From contig CAKTPO010000017.1 in assembly GCA_934591845.1 (NCBI GenBank), forward strand, positions 1 through 49,997: a DNA stretch of 49,997 nt. The letters are read 5' to 3'. A program made the position numbers and the translations under genes. Shown in pieces: positions 14,761 through 23,988 of this stretch (its first letter is position 1; each line of letters starts with the position of its first letter). This stretch comes from an uncultured Oscillospiraceae bacterium. GTDB lineage: Bacteria > Bacillota > Clostridia > Oscillospirales > Oscillospiraceae. Under the pieces are notes generated by a model, which had not been told where the DNA came from, did not search any database, and saw only the letters and a program-made list of their open reading frames with translations.

Positions 14761-15615
14761 TTGACAGAAGAAATGAAACTCGACTTGCAGAAGAAGGCCT
14801 GTCAGGTTCGCATGGGGATCATTGCATCCACCCACAGCGCCAAGGCCGGGCATCCCGGCGGCAGTTTGTCCGCTGCGGAGATGTTTACCTATCTTTATAA
14901 CCGGGAACTGCGGGTAGACCCCAAGGACCCCCACAAGGCTGACCGGGACCGTTTTGTCCTCTCCAAGGGCCACACCGCTCCGGGTCTGTATGCCGCTCTG
15001 GCCTACCGGGGCTTCTTCCCCGTGGAGGATCTGCTGACTCTGCGGCACATTGGCAGCTACTTGCAGGGACACCCCAATATGAATACCGTGCCCGGCGTGG
15101 ACATGTCCACCGGCAGCCTGGGTCAGGGTATTTCTGCCGCCGCCGGTATGGCCAAGGGTGCCAAGTTCCTGGGTCAGGACATCAATGTCTACACCCTCTT
15201 AGGTGACGGTGAGATCGCTGAGGGCGAGGTGTGGGAGGCTCTGATGTTCGCCGCCCACTACCACCTGGACAACCTCTGCGTGATCATTGACCTGAACGGC
15301 CTGCAGATCGACGGCCGGACCTGTGATGTGATGAACTCCGCCCCGGTGGACAAGAAATGCGAGGCCTTTGGCTGCAATGTGGTCACCATCGACGGTCACG
15401 ACTATGACCAGATTGAAGAAGCTTTCGCCGCTTTCCATGGGTTCCAGGGAACCGGCAAGCCCACCTGCATCCTGATGAACACCGTAAAGGGCAAGGGTGT
15501 CAGCTTCATGGAAGACCAGGCCGGTTGGCATGGCAAGGCACCCAACGACGAAGAATACAAGATCGCTATGGACGAGCTGCAGGCTGCCATGGCAGAATTG
15601 GAGGCAGCCAAATGA
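14761..15615 (+). CDS. Transketolase N-terminal subunit
   Basis: 284 residues, the thiamine-diphosphate-binding half of a split transketolase. Together with the next gene it transfers two-carbon units between ketose and aldose phosphates in the non-oxidative pentose phosphate pathway. Motifs are STHSAKAGHPGGSLS, LSKGHTAPGLYAAL, the ThDP/Mg site LLGDGEIAEGEVWEA, and IDLNGLQIDG. TTG 14761 is preferred over ATG 14773 because AAGGTG lies at a good distance only from the TTG. The stop overlaps the next start (ATGA at 15612-15615), so the subunits are translationally coupled and probably made in equal amounts. Confidence 0.92.
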   Translation: MTEEMKLDLQKKACQVRMGIIASTHSAKAGHPGGSLSAAEMFTYLYNRELRVDPKDPHKADRDRFVLSKGHTAPGLYAALAYRGFFPVEDLLTLRHIGSYLQGHPNMNTVPGVDMSTGSLGQGISAAAGMAKGAKFLGQDINVYTLLGDGEIAEGEVWEALMFAAHYHLDNLCVIIDLNGLQIDGRTCDVMNSAPVDKKCEAFGCNVVTIDGHDYDQIEEAFAAFHGFQGTGKPTCILMNTVKGKGVSFMEDQAGWHGKAPNDEEYKIAMDELQAAMAELEAAK

Positions 15616-16559
15616 GTGAAGTCAAGAAAATTGCCACCCGTGACAGCTACGGCAATACCCTTGTAGAGCTGGCCCGGAACGGGGCTGACGATCTGGTGGT
15701 TCTGGATGCAGACCTGGCCGGTGCCACCAAAACCGGCACCTTCAAAAAAGCCTTCCCGGACCGGCACTTTAACTGCGGCATTGCCGAAGGAAACATGGTG
15801 GGTGTGGCCGCAGGCCTTTCTACCATGGGTCTGGTGCCCTTTGCCAGCAGCTTTGCCATGTTTGCCGCAGGCCGTGCCTACGAGCAGATCCGCAACTCCG
15901 TGGGCTATCCCCACCTGAATGTGAAAATCGCCGCCTCCCACGGCGGTATTTCCGTTGGCGAAGACGGCGCCAGCCACCAGTGCTGCGAGGATTTTGCCCT
16001 GATGCGCACCATCCCCGGCATGACCGTCATGTGCCCCAGCGACGATGTGGAAGCCAAGGCCGCCGTCAAGGCCGCCTATGCCCACCAGGGCCCGGTGTAT
16101 ATCCGTCTGGGCCGTCTGGCCGTGCCTGTGTTCCACGACGAGGAAACCTTTACCTTCACCCTGGGCAAGGGCGAGCAGCTGACCGAGGGCAACGACATTG
16201 CCATTATCGCTACCGGTCTCATGGTCAACGAAGCCCGGATCGCCGCTGAAAATCTGGAAGCCGCCGGCATCCACGCCCGGGTCATCAACATCTGCACCAT
16301 CAAGCCTCTGGACGAGGAGATCGTGCTGAAAGCCGCCCGGGAATGCGGAAAGGTCATTACCTGCGAGGAGCACAACATCATCGGCGGCCTGGGCGAAGCC
16401 GTTGCCGCCCTGCTGGGCGAACGCTGCCCCACCCCCATGCGCCGCATCGGTGTCAACGATGTATTCGGTCACTCCGGCCCCGCTCTGGCCCTGCTGAAAC
16501 AGTTCGGCCTCTGCGCAGAGCACATTGAAGAAGTGGCAAAGGACATGTTGGGAAAGTAA
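15612..16559 (+). CDS. Transketolase C-terminal subunit
   Basis: 315 residues with the pyrimidine-binding domain (DLVVLDADLAGATKTGTFKKAFPDR, FNCGIAEGNMVGVAAGLS with the catalytic Glu of the cofactor site) and the C-terminal transketolase domain (VINICTIKPLDEE, HNIIGGLGEAVAALL). ATG 15612 overlaps the stop of the N-subunit gene, with GGAGG at the right distance. Split transketolases of this kind are common in Firmicutes. The related DXP synthase is excluded because that enzyme is a single, longer chain. Confidence 0.92.
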   Translation: MSEVKKIATRDSYGNTLVELARNGADDLVVLDADLAGATKTGTFKKAFPDRHFNCGIAEGNMVGVAAGLSTMGLVPFASSFAMFAAGRAYEQIRNSVGYPHLNVKIAASHGGISVGEDGASHQCCEDFALMRTIPGMTVMCPSDDVEAKAAVKAAYAHQGPVYIRLGRLAVPVFHDEETFTFTLGKGEQLTEGNDIAIIATGLMVNEARIAAENLEAAGIHARVINICTIKPLDEEIVLKAARECGKVITCEEHNIIGGLGEAVAALLGERCPTPMRRIGVNDVFGHSGPALALLKQFGLCAEHIEEVAKDMLGK

Positions 16560-16570
16560 CATAAAGATAA

Positions 16571-16615
16571 GGGCTGCTGCCGGAACCGATTCAGATCCCT
16601 GCAGCAGCCCCTTTT
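16571..16615. terminator. Terminator between transketolase and arsR genes
   Basis: A 10-bp stem GGGCTGCTGC (16571-16580) and GCAGCAGCCC (16601-16610) followed by CTTTT. It lies between converging genes. Confidence 0.8.
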
Positions 16616-16627
16616 GATGCTATTGTT

Positions 16628-16984
16628 TTACGGACAGGAGATCTCCATGATCCGCTCGATGGTCTCGTGGAGGGTTTTGCACTGGGCGGTGTCGGCTGCC
16701 CGGTAGTAGACTTCTTTCCCCTCCCGGCGGCTGACGATAAGACCGGCGGCCCGCAGAATTTTCAAGTGGTGGGACACGGCGGGGCTGCTCATTTCCATCA
16801 GGGCCGACAGGTTGATAACGCACTCCTCACAGTGGCACAGCAGCCAGAATATCCGCAGACGGCTGGGGTCATCCAGCTTCTTGAAAACGTCCGCCACCAG
16901 CGAAAAATCCGAAGTGGGGGGCATTTTTTCTTTCTCATGCTCAAAAACGCCCCCATGATCATGGGGCACACAAGACTTACACAC
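16628..16984 (-). CDS. ArsR/SmtB-family metal-responsive repressor
   Basis: 118 residues with a winged helix-turn-helix. DPSRLRIFWLLCHCEECVINLSALMEMSSPAVSHHLKILRAAGLI contains Cys residues in the alpha-3 region where ArsR/CadC sensors bind metal, and the recognition helix SSPAVSHHLKIL. The N-terminus is rich in Cys and His (CKSC, HDHGGVFEH), another likely metal-binding part. GTG 16984 keeps the CKSC pair but is only moderately supported by its ribosome binding site; a later GTG is possible. It has its own promoter. It may control the metal ATPase operon 3 kb away or itself; neither is proven. Confidence 0.85.
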   Translation of the reverse strand: MCKSCVPHDHGGVFEHEKEKMPPTSDFSLVADVFKKLDDPSRLRIFWLLCHCEECVINLSALMEMSSPAVSHHLKILRAAGLIVSRREGKEVYYRAADTAQCKTLHETIERIMEISCP

Positions 16985-17020
16985 CTTCTACACACCTCCG
17001 CAAGTTCTTTGTTTTGCTTC

Positions 17021-17049
17021 ATTATAGCGTTTCTTTCCGGATTTTGCAA
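17021..17049 (-). promoter_or_regulatory. Promoter of arsR
   Basis: Minus strand TTGCAA (17044-17049), 17 bp, TATAAT (17021-17026). It begins at the base next to the stop codon of the ABC gene, so arsR is expressed independently of the exporter. Confidence 0.7.
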
Positions 17050-18714
17050 TCAGATTCCTGCATCTTCTGTTGATAAATCCAACACGCTTGCACACCCTGC
17101 AATAATGCAAGGGTCGTGGGTAATGACGATGCAGGTTTTGCCCATCTGCCTTAGCCCTGCCATCACCGATCGAACCGTTCTGGCATCCAGATGTGAAAAG
17201 GTTTCATCGAAAATAATGGTTTGATTTTCCATGAGAACGGCCCGCAGAATGCTCAGGCTTTGCTTTTGCCCGCCGGAAAGGGACGTTCCCATGTAAGGAA
17301 TGGATTCATAAAAATTGCTCGGTAACTCCCATATCCACTGGATACAGCCCAGTTTCTCACCTGTTTGTATGATTTCTTCCAAAGATGGTTGCCGCTCATT
17401 TCCCAGGAGAAGATTTTCAAGAATCGTTCCCTCTATAAAGTAGTCCGGCTGGGGTACATAGGTTACGGATTTTCGCAGGGAAGCCAAAGTGTATTCGTTT
17501 ATGGATTTGCCGGAATATTGTATGGACCCCTGGTGATCCACAATAAGGCCCGCAAAAGCTTTTCCCAGGGTGGATTTCCCGCAGCCGCTTTCCCCACAAA
17601 TAGCAGTCATTGTGCCTGCCGGTATAGAAATTTCAGTTGGGTATTGAATGACCCCGTGATTCTCAAAACGGACGGAAAGATTCTGGGCTGAGAATGCGGC
17701 TTCAAAAGAGTCCCCATCTTCCTGCTGCGGTTTTCCCATTTCCTCAGAGGGCAAATCCCAGACTTCCATGAGTCGGTCCACACCAATGAGACTCTTTTTT
17801 AGAGCCGCCATTCCATCTCCCAGGCACAGGAACAGACTTGTGACCATGGGAGCTAACTGTAGTACAAAGACGATTTGCTCCACATGCAGCTTCCCGGCTT
17901 TTACCGCGAAAATCCCCCACACAGAAACGCCCACATAAATCGCCAGGTCCACAACGGTGGATGAGGAAGAAAGCCGCGCGTCCAAATCCGATTGCCGTTC
18001 AATTGTGACCGTCAGTCTTTTGCACCTGTTCAGCAGCCAGTTTGTCAGGGGTTCCACCATGTTCATCATGCGGATATTTTGCAGCTGAGAGACATACTGA
18101 TTCAGGAATGCGGTGATTTCCGAAAAATATTTTTGCTTTTCTTTGGAATTATCAAATATTTTTCCAGAAAGGTATAATTTTGTTAGGAGGGCGGATAATC
18201 CCAAAAAAATCAAATAAAATCCGATGATCGGGCTGATCATAAAGATGTTGATGCTTCCACCCACACCAGAAATCAGCAGCATCATTGCATAGAGGATATT
18301 TGATAAAAACAGGCTGCGAATCAGTTCCACGTCATTGCTCAGTCTCGAAAGCACTTCACCCCTGTTTTCTTTTTGTAAAAATTTGTTTTGTGGTTTGGAT
18401 TCCAGGAACTTCCTGTAAGTCATCTCCCGGATCCTCGCCGTCATTTTTTCCACGGTAACGGACTGCATATGGGTGGTCAGCGTGTCAAAAAGGATAAAAA
18501 CGAAAAGGAACAGGATGAATCTTTGAATGCTCTCTTTCAGTTTTGGAAGGTCCTGCAGCCGTGCCGCGTAAGCAACAGAGGAAAAAAGAAGCGCATTCAA
18601 TAAATTGATGCAGTAATTCCGGGTTGAGACAAAAAAGGTGCTTAGGACATAGGGTGCGACATGGGGTTTGACCACTTCCAACATTTTCCGTATTCTTTTC
18701 TCATACACGTTCAT
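17050..18714 (-). CDS. ABC exporter half-transporter, subunit 2
   Basis: 554 residues: six-helix membrane domain (about 1-310) and nucleotide-binding domain (about 335-554). Motifs are Walker A GESGCGKST, Q-loop YVPQPDYFIEG, signature LSGGQ, Walker B IIFDETFSHLD and H-loop VITHD, all intact. It overlaps the upstream half-transporter by four bases (stop and start TCAT at 18711-18714), so the two probably form a heterodimer. The gene is clearly AT-richer than its neighbours, as is its partner, suggesting acquisition by transfer. Substrate unknown; peptides, lipids and drugs are all carried by this family. No precursor peptide or biosynthetic gene was seen nearby. Confidence 0.88.
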   Translation of the reverse strand: MNVYEKRIRKMLEVVKPHVAPYVLSTFFVSTRNYCINLLNALLFSSVAYAARLQDLPKLKESIQRFILFLFVFILFDTLTTHMQSVTVEKMTARIREMTYRKFLESKPQNKFLQKENRGEVLSRLSNDVELIRSLFLSNILYAMMLLISGVGGSINIFMISPIIGFYLIFLGLSALLTKLYLSGKIFDNSKEKQKYFSEITAFLNQYVSQLQNIRMMNMVEPLTNWLLNRCKRLTVTIERQSDLDARLSSSSTVVDLAIYVGVSVWGIFAVKAGKLHVEQIVFVLQLAPMVTSLFLCLGDGMAALKKSLIGVDRLMEVWDLPSEEMGKPQQEDGDSFEAAFSAQNLSVRFENHGVIQYPTEISIPAGTMTAICGESGCGKSTLGKAFAGLIVDHQGSIQYSGKSINEYTLASLRKSVTYVPQPDYFIEGTILENLLLGNERQPSLEEIIQTGEKLGCIQWIWELPSNFYESIPYMGTSLSGGQKQSLSILRAVLMENQTIIFDETFSHLDARTVRSVMAGLRQMGKTCIVITHDPCIIAGCASVLDLSTEDAGI

Positions 18715-20330
18715 TCCTCCGCACCCTCCATCCTGATTTTATGTCCGCTTTCATCCAGCAATACCGCATCATGGGTGATAACGATGACAATATGGTCCTG
18801 GGACAGTGTTTCAAAAACCCTTTTGATACGAAGCGTATTTTGCAAATCAAGTCCAACAGAGGGTTCGTCAAAGATGTATATATACCCATTTTTCAGCAGT
18901 GTCCGTGCCAGGGCAATTCGTTTTCGCTGTCCCAGCGAAAGGGGTTCTCCAAGGTCCTGTAACAGGGTGTTGTATTTTTCCGGAAGCGCGTCTATTTCAC
19001 TGTGAATTCCCACCGCTTCACAGACGGAACGAACCTCATCCTCTGTGACAGAATCGGAGCCAAAACGTAGATTGTTCAAAATGGTTGTGGGCAGAATCAC
19101 CGTATCTTGTGTACAGACAGCCATATTCTGCGTCAATTCTTTTGGGGATAAATTGCCGATTGCGGCCCCGCAAACGAAAATCCTGCCGCCGGACGGCTTT
19201 TCTTCTCCCAGCAACAGCTTCACCACGGTGCTTTTTCCGCATCCGTTTTTTCCAACGATATAATTGACACGGCCAGGCGTACACTGAAAGCTGACATTGT
19301 GCAGAACTTCCTCGGAGCCTTTGTATCCAAAGGATACATTGTCAAAAGCAATACTACCGCAAGGTGCCGGAAAACGCTCTTTCTTCTCCTCAGCAGAGGT
19401 GGCCAAATCGTCCAGGAGCCGATGGACATTCACCTTGGTGCTGACTAAAATTTTGACGGAGCGGTCCAGGCACATGATCGGGTCAATCAAATTTTCCAGC
19501 AGGGTCATGGCCACAAAGAACGTGCCAATGGTGATCTGACCCACGGCAACAAGCTTTCCACAGGCAACGGTGATCCAAAGCATCACCAGAAAGGAGAGCA
19601 ACATGGAAATGGCGGAAAACAGTGCAGTTTTCCGGTCTATTTTCTGATATATCCGATTGTACTTTCCCAATGCGCCGCTGTAAGCTTCCACCGAAACATC
19701 TTCCAGTCTGTATGCCTTGATGGCCTCCATGTTCTCGATTCCATGAAATGCTTTCTGGTTGCTTTCTTCCAGAATCTGTTGAAGAAAATGCCGGGTCGTA
19801 TTGATTTTCGTGTTGACACCATATGTAAATGCAGCTTGAACCAGGCACAGCAAGACGGCGGTAACCGCAATGAACCAATGTGTCTTTACCCAAAGTATGG
19901 CTACTGCCGCAAAAAAAGCCGTGGTGTCCGGGACAATTTTTTGCAAAATACGCCGGATGCACCCAAGGACCGCATTCACATCCTGGGTCATCAATGTTGT
20001 TATTTTTCCAACATCCTTGCCTTTTTTCTTGGGCTGAACGCCAACGCTGCAAATGATCCGCTGATAGAGCGTGGATTGAACCTTTGCGATATAACTGTTG
20101 CTGCTTTTCCACATTCCATAACCCATGACCAGGGAGATCCCGGCCAGCAAAAGAATAGACATCAGTTCCCTGTAGGACGTAATGCCGGGCAGCTGGTCAA
20201 TAAATGCACCGATCAGCACTTTTGCTTTCGTTGAAGATACCGTGTATCCAATGGAAAAGGCCACCGCAAGGAAAACCCTTGTATCGCAAATCCATTTCAT
20301 TGTTATGGGATTTCCCTTGCCGGTTTTCAT
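18711..20330 (-). CDS. ABC exporter half-transporter, subunit 1
   Basis: 539 residues from ATG 20330, which has GGAGG upstream; the longer frame to 20528 has no site and runs into the promoter. Membrane domain about 15-300, ATPase domain about 320-539. Motifs are Walker A GKNGCGKST, Q-loop AVCTQDTVILPTTI, a variant signature LSLGQ instead of LSGGQ, Walker B YIFDEP and H-loop VITHD. One normal and one altered signature in a pair is common in asymmetric heterodimeric exporters. First gene of the AT-rich two-gene operon. Substrate unknown. Confidence 0.86.
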   Translation of the reverse strand: MKTGKGNPITMKWICDTRVFLAVAFSIGYTVSSTKAKVLIGAFIDQLPGITSYRELMSILLLAGISLVMGYGMWKSSNSYIAKVQSTLYQRIICSVGVQPKKKGKDVGKITTLMTQDVNAVLGCIRRILQKIVPDTTAFFAAVAILWVKTHWFIAVTAVLLCLVQAAFTYGVNTKINTTRHFLQQILEESNQKAFHGIENMEAIKAYRLEDVSVEAYSGALGKYNRIYQKIDRKTALFSAISMLLSFLVMLWITVACGKLVAVGQITIGTFFVAMTLLENLIDPIMCLDRSVKILVSTKVNVHRLLDDLATSAEEKKERFPAPCGSIAFDNVSFGYKGSEEVLHNVSFQCTPGRVNYIVGKNGCGKSTVVKLLLGEEKPSGGRIFVCGAAIGNLSPKELTQNMAVCTQDTVILPTTILNNLRFGSDSVTEDEVRSVCEAVGIHSEIDALPEKYNTLLQDLGEPLSLGQRKRIALARTLLKNGYIYIFDEPSVGLDLQNTLRIKRVFETLSQDHIVIVITHDAVLLDESGHKIRMEGAEE

Positions 20331-20380
20331 TGCATCGTTCCTCCATTCTCTTTGCGTAGGCAGTATGCGTATTGGGTCTG

Positions 20381-20409
20381 AGTATAGCATGAACACCTTT
20401 TTATTGCAA
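20381..20409 (-). promoter_or_regulatory. Promoter of the ABC exporter operon
   Basis: Minus strand TTGCAA (20404-20409), 17 bp, TATACT (20381-20386), about 45 bp before the first start codon. Confidence 0.7.
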
Positions 20410-20458
20410 GAGAGTATGGAAAAATCCTGGGTTTGAGGAAGCTTTTTGGGCAAAGCTT

Positions 20459-20487
20459 TGCGCCCCTTGCCGAAAGCAAGGGGCGCA
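20459..20487 (-). terminator. Hairpin after ridA
   Basis: A 12-bp GC-rich stem (20459-20470 with 20476-20487) with a 5-base loop, located 25 bp after the ridA stop. The T tract is weak, so efficient intrinsic termination is uncertain. Confidence 0.55.
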
Positions 20488-20511
20488 TCTGTTTGGAGGG
20501 GTGTATCTGAT

Positions 20512-20895
20512 TTAAGCCTTGACCGCAATGGCCTCGATTTCTACTCTGGCGTTCTTGGGCAGAGCAGCGACCTGGAACGCAGCACGGGCGGGGTAGGGTT
20601 CGGCGAAGAATTCGCCGTAGACCTGGTTCATGGCGGCAAACTCGTTGATGTCGGCAAGCAATACGGTGGTCTTCACCACATCGCCCATGGTCATGCCGTT
20701 GGCTTCCAGAATGGCTTTCAGGTTCGTGAGGGACTGTCTGGTCTGGGAAACGATGTCCTCACCGGGGAAATTGCCGGTGGCCGGGTCAATGGGCAGCTGA
20801 CCGGAGATAAAGGCCTGGTTTCCGGCGGCAATGCCCTGGGAGTAGGGTCCGATGGCCGCAGGAGCGGCGGAAGTATGAATGGCGTTGTTAGACAT
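20512..20895 (-). CDS. ridA: RidA-family enamine/imine deaminase
   Basis: 127 residues, complete. RidA (YjgF/YER057c) enzymes hydrolyse reactive 2-aminoacrylate-type enamines made by PLP enzymes, protecting the cell. Motifs are AIGPYSQGI near the start, [13 protein letters not shown], and the C-terminal block with the substrate-binding Arg ([25 protein letters not shown]). It forms a cytoplasmic trimer in known members. AAAGGAAC precedes ATG 20895. It lies 15 bp after tctA, so it is the last gene of the tctCBA operon; a PLP-dependent C-S lyase gene (24082) lies just beyond that operon, a possible source of enamines. Confidence 0.93.
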   Translation of the reverse strand: MSNNAIHTSAAPAAIGPYSQGIAAGNQAFISGQLPIDPATGNFPGEDIVSQTRQSLTNLKAILEANGMTMGDVVKTTVLLADINEFAAMNQVYGEFFAEPYPARAAFQVAALPKNARVEIEAIAVKA

Positions 20896-20910
20896 AATAT
20901 CAGTTCCTTT

Positions 20911-22401
20911 CTATTTTTGTTCCCGGGTGGTCCGGTCACTTTTAAGGCCCAGTACAAACAGCAGTGCAAGCACCGCTAGCAGTATTAGTCCAAAGGGCCG
21001 GGCAACAAGGCCGGGTAAATTGTCGGCGTATTGCATCAGTGCCCGCCGCAGAGAAGTATCGGCAGTGGGCCCCACCAGAAGCCCCAGAACGAAGGGGGCG
21101 ATGGGATAGTGATACAGTTTCATCAGATACCCCAGCAGGCCAAACAGGGCCAGCTGAATCAGGGCAAAGGGGGTTCCTGTGGCACTGTAAGCACCTACGG
21201 CGCAGAGTACCGCCACCAGAGGCATGAGCAGGCTCTGGGGGATGGTCAGAATGCGGATGGTAAACTTGGAGCAAAGGAAGGACACCAGCCCCATAGCCAC
21301 CGCCGCCATCAGCAGCAGCATACACAGCCCGCAGAGGATGCCGGGGGTTTCCAGCAGCAGGGTGGGGCCCGGGTGCAGGTTCATAATGAACATGGCCGAC
21401 AGGAAAATGGCCGCCGTGGAGCTTCCGGGAATGCCCAGGGCCAGGGCGGGGATTAGGGCTCCTGCGGAGCAGGCGTTGTTGGCCACTTCCGCCGCAATGA
21501 TGCCTTCTTCCGAGCCGTTGCCAAACTTCTCCTTCTGCTTGGAGGACCGCTTGGCCAGGTCATAGGAGAACCAACAGGCAGCGGATTCCCCGATGCCGGG
21601 GATAAAGCCGATCCACAGTCCCGCCAGGGAAGACCGGAGCATATTGAGGGTGTTGGCCTTTAAAACCTTCCAGTTGAGCTTGGGAAAGCCCGTCTCCTCC
21701 ACCGTCCGCTGGGGTTCCGGCTGCCGCAGGGTGTAGAGCACCTCTCCCAGGCCGAACAGGCCCAGCATGGCAATAACGCTGTTAAAGCCGGAGAGCAGTT
21801 CCCGTCTGCCGTAAGTAAACCGCAGCACGGACTGCACACCCTCCGCCCCTGTCAGAGACAGCAGGCACCCGGCCAGGGCCGCGATCCAGCCCCGTCTCCG
21901 GCTGCCGCCGGAAATAGAGCCGCAAATCAGCAGACCGAAGACGCAGAACAAAAAGGTCTCCCAGTCTCCGAATTTCAGGGCCATGCCGGTGACAAAGGGC
22001 TGAATGAGAAAAATCAGCACTGTGCCAACCAAAGTACCCACCACAGAGGCGGCAATGGAATAACCCACGGCCTCCCGTCCCCTGCCCTGCTTGGTCAGGG
22101 CGTTGCCGTCTAAGCAGGTGGCTGCCGCCGCCGGAGTGCCGGGGATGTTGATAAGGCTGGCGGTAATACCGCCGGAGCCGCAGGAGGCTACGAAAATGCC
22201 CACAAGCAGGGCCATCCCATGGGTGTATTCCAGCCGGAACACCAGGCCCAGGCACAGGGCCATGCCCATGGTAGGCCCAAGACCCGGAACCACGCCTACC
22301 ACAAAGCCCAGGAACACGCCCCCCACCATAAACAGCCAGACCAGAGGGTCCGCCAAAAAGGCCCCTGCTGCCTGGGGCAAATAAGACCATTCCGAAAACA
22401 T
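20911..22401 (-). CDS. tctA: Tripartite tricarboxylate transporter large permease TctA
   Basis: 496 residues, about 11-12 membrane helices. The channel-forming subunit of a TTT-family uptake system for carboxylates. Family features are GVVPGLGPTMGMAL in the first repeat, CGSGGITASLINIPGTPAAAATCLDG, and the second-repeat PGIGESAACWFSYDLAKRSSK with EGIIAAEVANNACSAGALIPALALGIPGSSTAAIFL. Start ATG 22401 has AAAGGAGG; the longer frame overlaps tctB. Spaced 14 bp from tctB. Citrate-like substrates are typical of the family, but the substrate here is not defined. Confidence 0.93.
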   Translation of the reverse strand: MFSEWSYLPQAAGAFLADPLVWLFMVGGVFLGFVVGVVPGLGPTMGMALCLGLVFRLEYTHGMALLVGIFVASCGSGGITASLINIPGTPAAAATCLDGNALTKQGRGREAVGYSIAASVVGTLVGTVLIFLIQPFVTGMALKFGDWETFLFCVFGLLICGSISGGSRRRGWIAALAGCLLSLTGAEGVQSVLRFTYGRRELLSGFNSVIAMLGLFGLGEVLYTLRQPEPQRTVEETGFPKLNWKVLKANTLNMLRSSLAGLWIGFIPGIGESAACWFSYDLAKRSSKQKEKFGNGSEEGIIAAEVANNACSAGALIPALALGIPGSSTAAIFLSAMFIMNLHPGPTLLLETPGILCGLCMLLLMAAVAMGLVSFLCSKFTIRILTIPQSLLMPLVAVLCAVGAYSATGTPFALIQLALFGLLGYLMKLYHYPIAPFVLGLLVGPTADTSLRRALMQYADNLPGLVARPFGLILLAVLALLFVLGLKSDRTTREQK

Positions 22402-22415
22402 AGGCGCGTCCTCCT

Positions 22416-22874
22416 TTACAGTAGTTTGAGTCCAAGGAGACCCGGAATCAGCACCAGAGCCACCAGGCAGTAAACCGCACTCAGCACCAGCAGTTCCAAG
22501 GGCCGCCGGCCCTTGTTCACCAGGAACAGCATGGCCGTAAGATAGGCGGCTGTGGGCAGGGCAAAGCCCAGCTGGGCTACCAGCAGCAGATAGGTAACCG
22601 TCAGCACCACCACCGCGGCAGACCGGAAAGTCACGCCGCCTGTTGTTGCCGAGGTTTCTTTCCCGTTCCACAGGGCCAGTGTCAGCCGGATGCCCTGAAA
22701 CATCACCAGAGCAGACAGCAGCACCGGCAAAAACTTGGCTTCCGTGAGATACCCCACCAGTCCGGGGGTTTTCACCGGATTGTTCCGAATCTGGATCGCA
22801 AGCACCAGATACCAAAGGCCCGCCGCCGTGACGATCAGGCCCTCGGCACTCTGGCGTAATTTTTTCTTGTCCAT
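22416..22874 (-). CDS. tctB: Tripartite tricarboxylate transporter small permease TctB
   Basis: 152 residues with four hydrophobic helices, the usual TctB size and layout (N-terminal GLIVTAAGLWYLVLAIQI, C-terminal LLVLSAVYCLVALVLIPGLLGLKLL). TctB pairs with TctA in the membrane. It lies 9 bp after tctC and 14 bp before tctA, so all are co-transcribed. Its sequence is poorly conserved in the family; the call rests on topology and on position between tctC and tctA. Confidence 0.85.
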   Translation of the reverse strand: MDKKKLRQSAEGLIVTAAGLWYLVLAIQIRNNPVKTPGLVGYLTEAKFLPVLLSALVMFQGIRLTLALWNGKETSATTGGVTFRSAAVVVLTVTYLLLVAQLGFALPTAAYLTAMLFLVNKGRRPLELLVLSAVYCLVALVLIPGLLGLKLL

Positions 22875-22883
22875 AGGCAGTCC

Positions 22884-23948
22884 TTACTCCGGCCAGGCAT
22901 TGGCCCCGGCAACCCGGTCATTGGCGGGGAAGGTGAAGTCCTCGATCCGGGGGATCTGATAGTCCTGGGGGTTTCCGGTGGAAATACCCGTATCATACAG
23001 GCCCCAGGCGTAGATGGATTCCAGCTTGGCGCACATTTCGTCACTTTCCTGTCCGGTCATTTCCGCAGTCTCCAAACCCTTGGACTGACAGAACTGCTGC
23101 CAGTCTTCGCTTTTTACCGCCGCCTGGAAGGCAGTACGAATGGTTTTGACCTTTTCTGCAGGGGTGTCTCTGGGGACCCGGAAGCCCCAGTACAAAAGGC
23201 CCTGCAGGTTTTCCAGGTCAGGATAGTCCTCCAGCAGACTGGGAACCTGGTAGCTGCCCTTTACGCAGTCAATATCCCGGGGGGTGCTGTCGCAGATGCC
23301 CAGAATGCGAACGTCCCCGCTCTGGGCCAGATCCATAATGTCAGACAGGCCGCACCAGGACCAGACCACTTCCCCGGCCACCACCTTGATGGCAGCGGAA
23401 CGGCCTCCGTCATAGGGTACGGAGTTGCCTTTTAACCCCATGGTTTCCAGCATCAGCTGGCCGGTAAGCTGATTGATGCTGCCAAGGCCCGCATTGCCCC
23501 ACTTCATGGTGGGGTCTGCCTCCATGGCATCAAAGAGCTGCCCGGCAGTTTTATAAGGGGACTTCCCGGAAACGAACAGCACATAAGGAGAGGTGGCGGC
23601 ATAGAAGCCGTAAAAATCCTCCCAGCCCAGGTCCGCATAGCCCAGGGTCCGCCAACCGGAAACCGTATGGGCCACATCCCCCAGCCAGGTATTGCCGTCA
23701 TGGGCCGCGGCCTCTACCTGCTGTCCGGCAATGGAGCCGGAACCGCCGGTGACGTTGACCAAATTGAAGCTGGCCCCCATCTCCTGGGACATGATGGCCG
23801 CCAGTTGCCGGGCCACGGTGTCCGCCGTACCTCCGGCTGTATAGCAGATGTCGATTTCAATTTTCTGCTGTCCGGCGGCTGTTCCGGCACTGCATCCGGT
23901 GAGAAGAATGAACAGCGCCAGCAAAACCGCAAGCATCCGTTTTTTCAT
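22884..23948 (-). CDS. tctC: Tripartite tricarboxylate transporter substrate-binding lipoprotein TctC
   Basis: 354 residues with a lipoprotein signal (MKKRMLAVLLALFILLTGC, Cys 19). The TctC/Bug fold follows: ICYTAGGTADTVARQLA near the N-terminus (the pocket loop), NVTGGSGSIAGQQV, and GLGSINQLTGQLMLETMG. It captures a carboxylate outside the cell and delivers it to TctAB. Being a lipoprotein, it is tethered to the membrane, as needed in a Gram-positive cell. First gene of tctCBA-ridA, with its own promoter. The ligand is not deducible. Confidence 0.9.
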   Translation of the reverse strand: MKKRMLAVLLALFILLTGCSAGTAAGQQKIEIDICYTAGGTADTVARQLAAIMSQEMGASFNLVNVTGGSGSIAGQQVEAAAHDGNTWLGDVAHTVSGWRTLGYADLGWEDFYGFYAATSPYVLFVSGKSPYKTAGQLFDAMEADPTMKWGNAGLGSINQLTGQLMLETMGLKGNSVPYDGGRSAAIKVVAGEVVWSWCGLSDIMDLAQSGDVRILGICDSTPRDIDCVKGSYQVPSLLEDYPDLENLQGLLYWGFRVPRDTPAEKVKTIRTAFQAAVKSEDWQQFCQSKGLETAEMTGQESDEMCAKLESIYAWGLYDTGISTGNPQDYQIPRIEDFTFPANDRVAGANAWPE

Positions 23949-23988
23949 TGGTTGTCTCCTTTCCGCACAAGGGAAAACGTGTCTCTAT

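Noticed and set aside
20331..20528. N-terminal extension of the first ABC half-transporter
   Set aside because: The 66 extra codons run through the predicted promoter and have no ribosome binding site; ATG 20330 has GGAGG.
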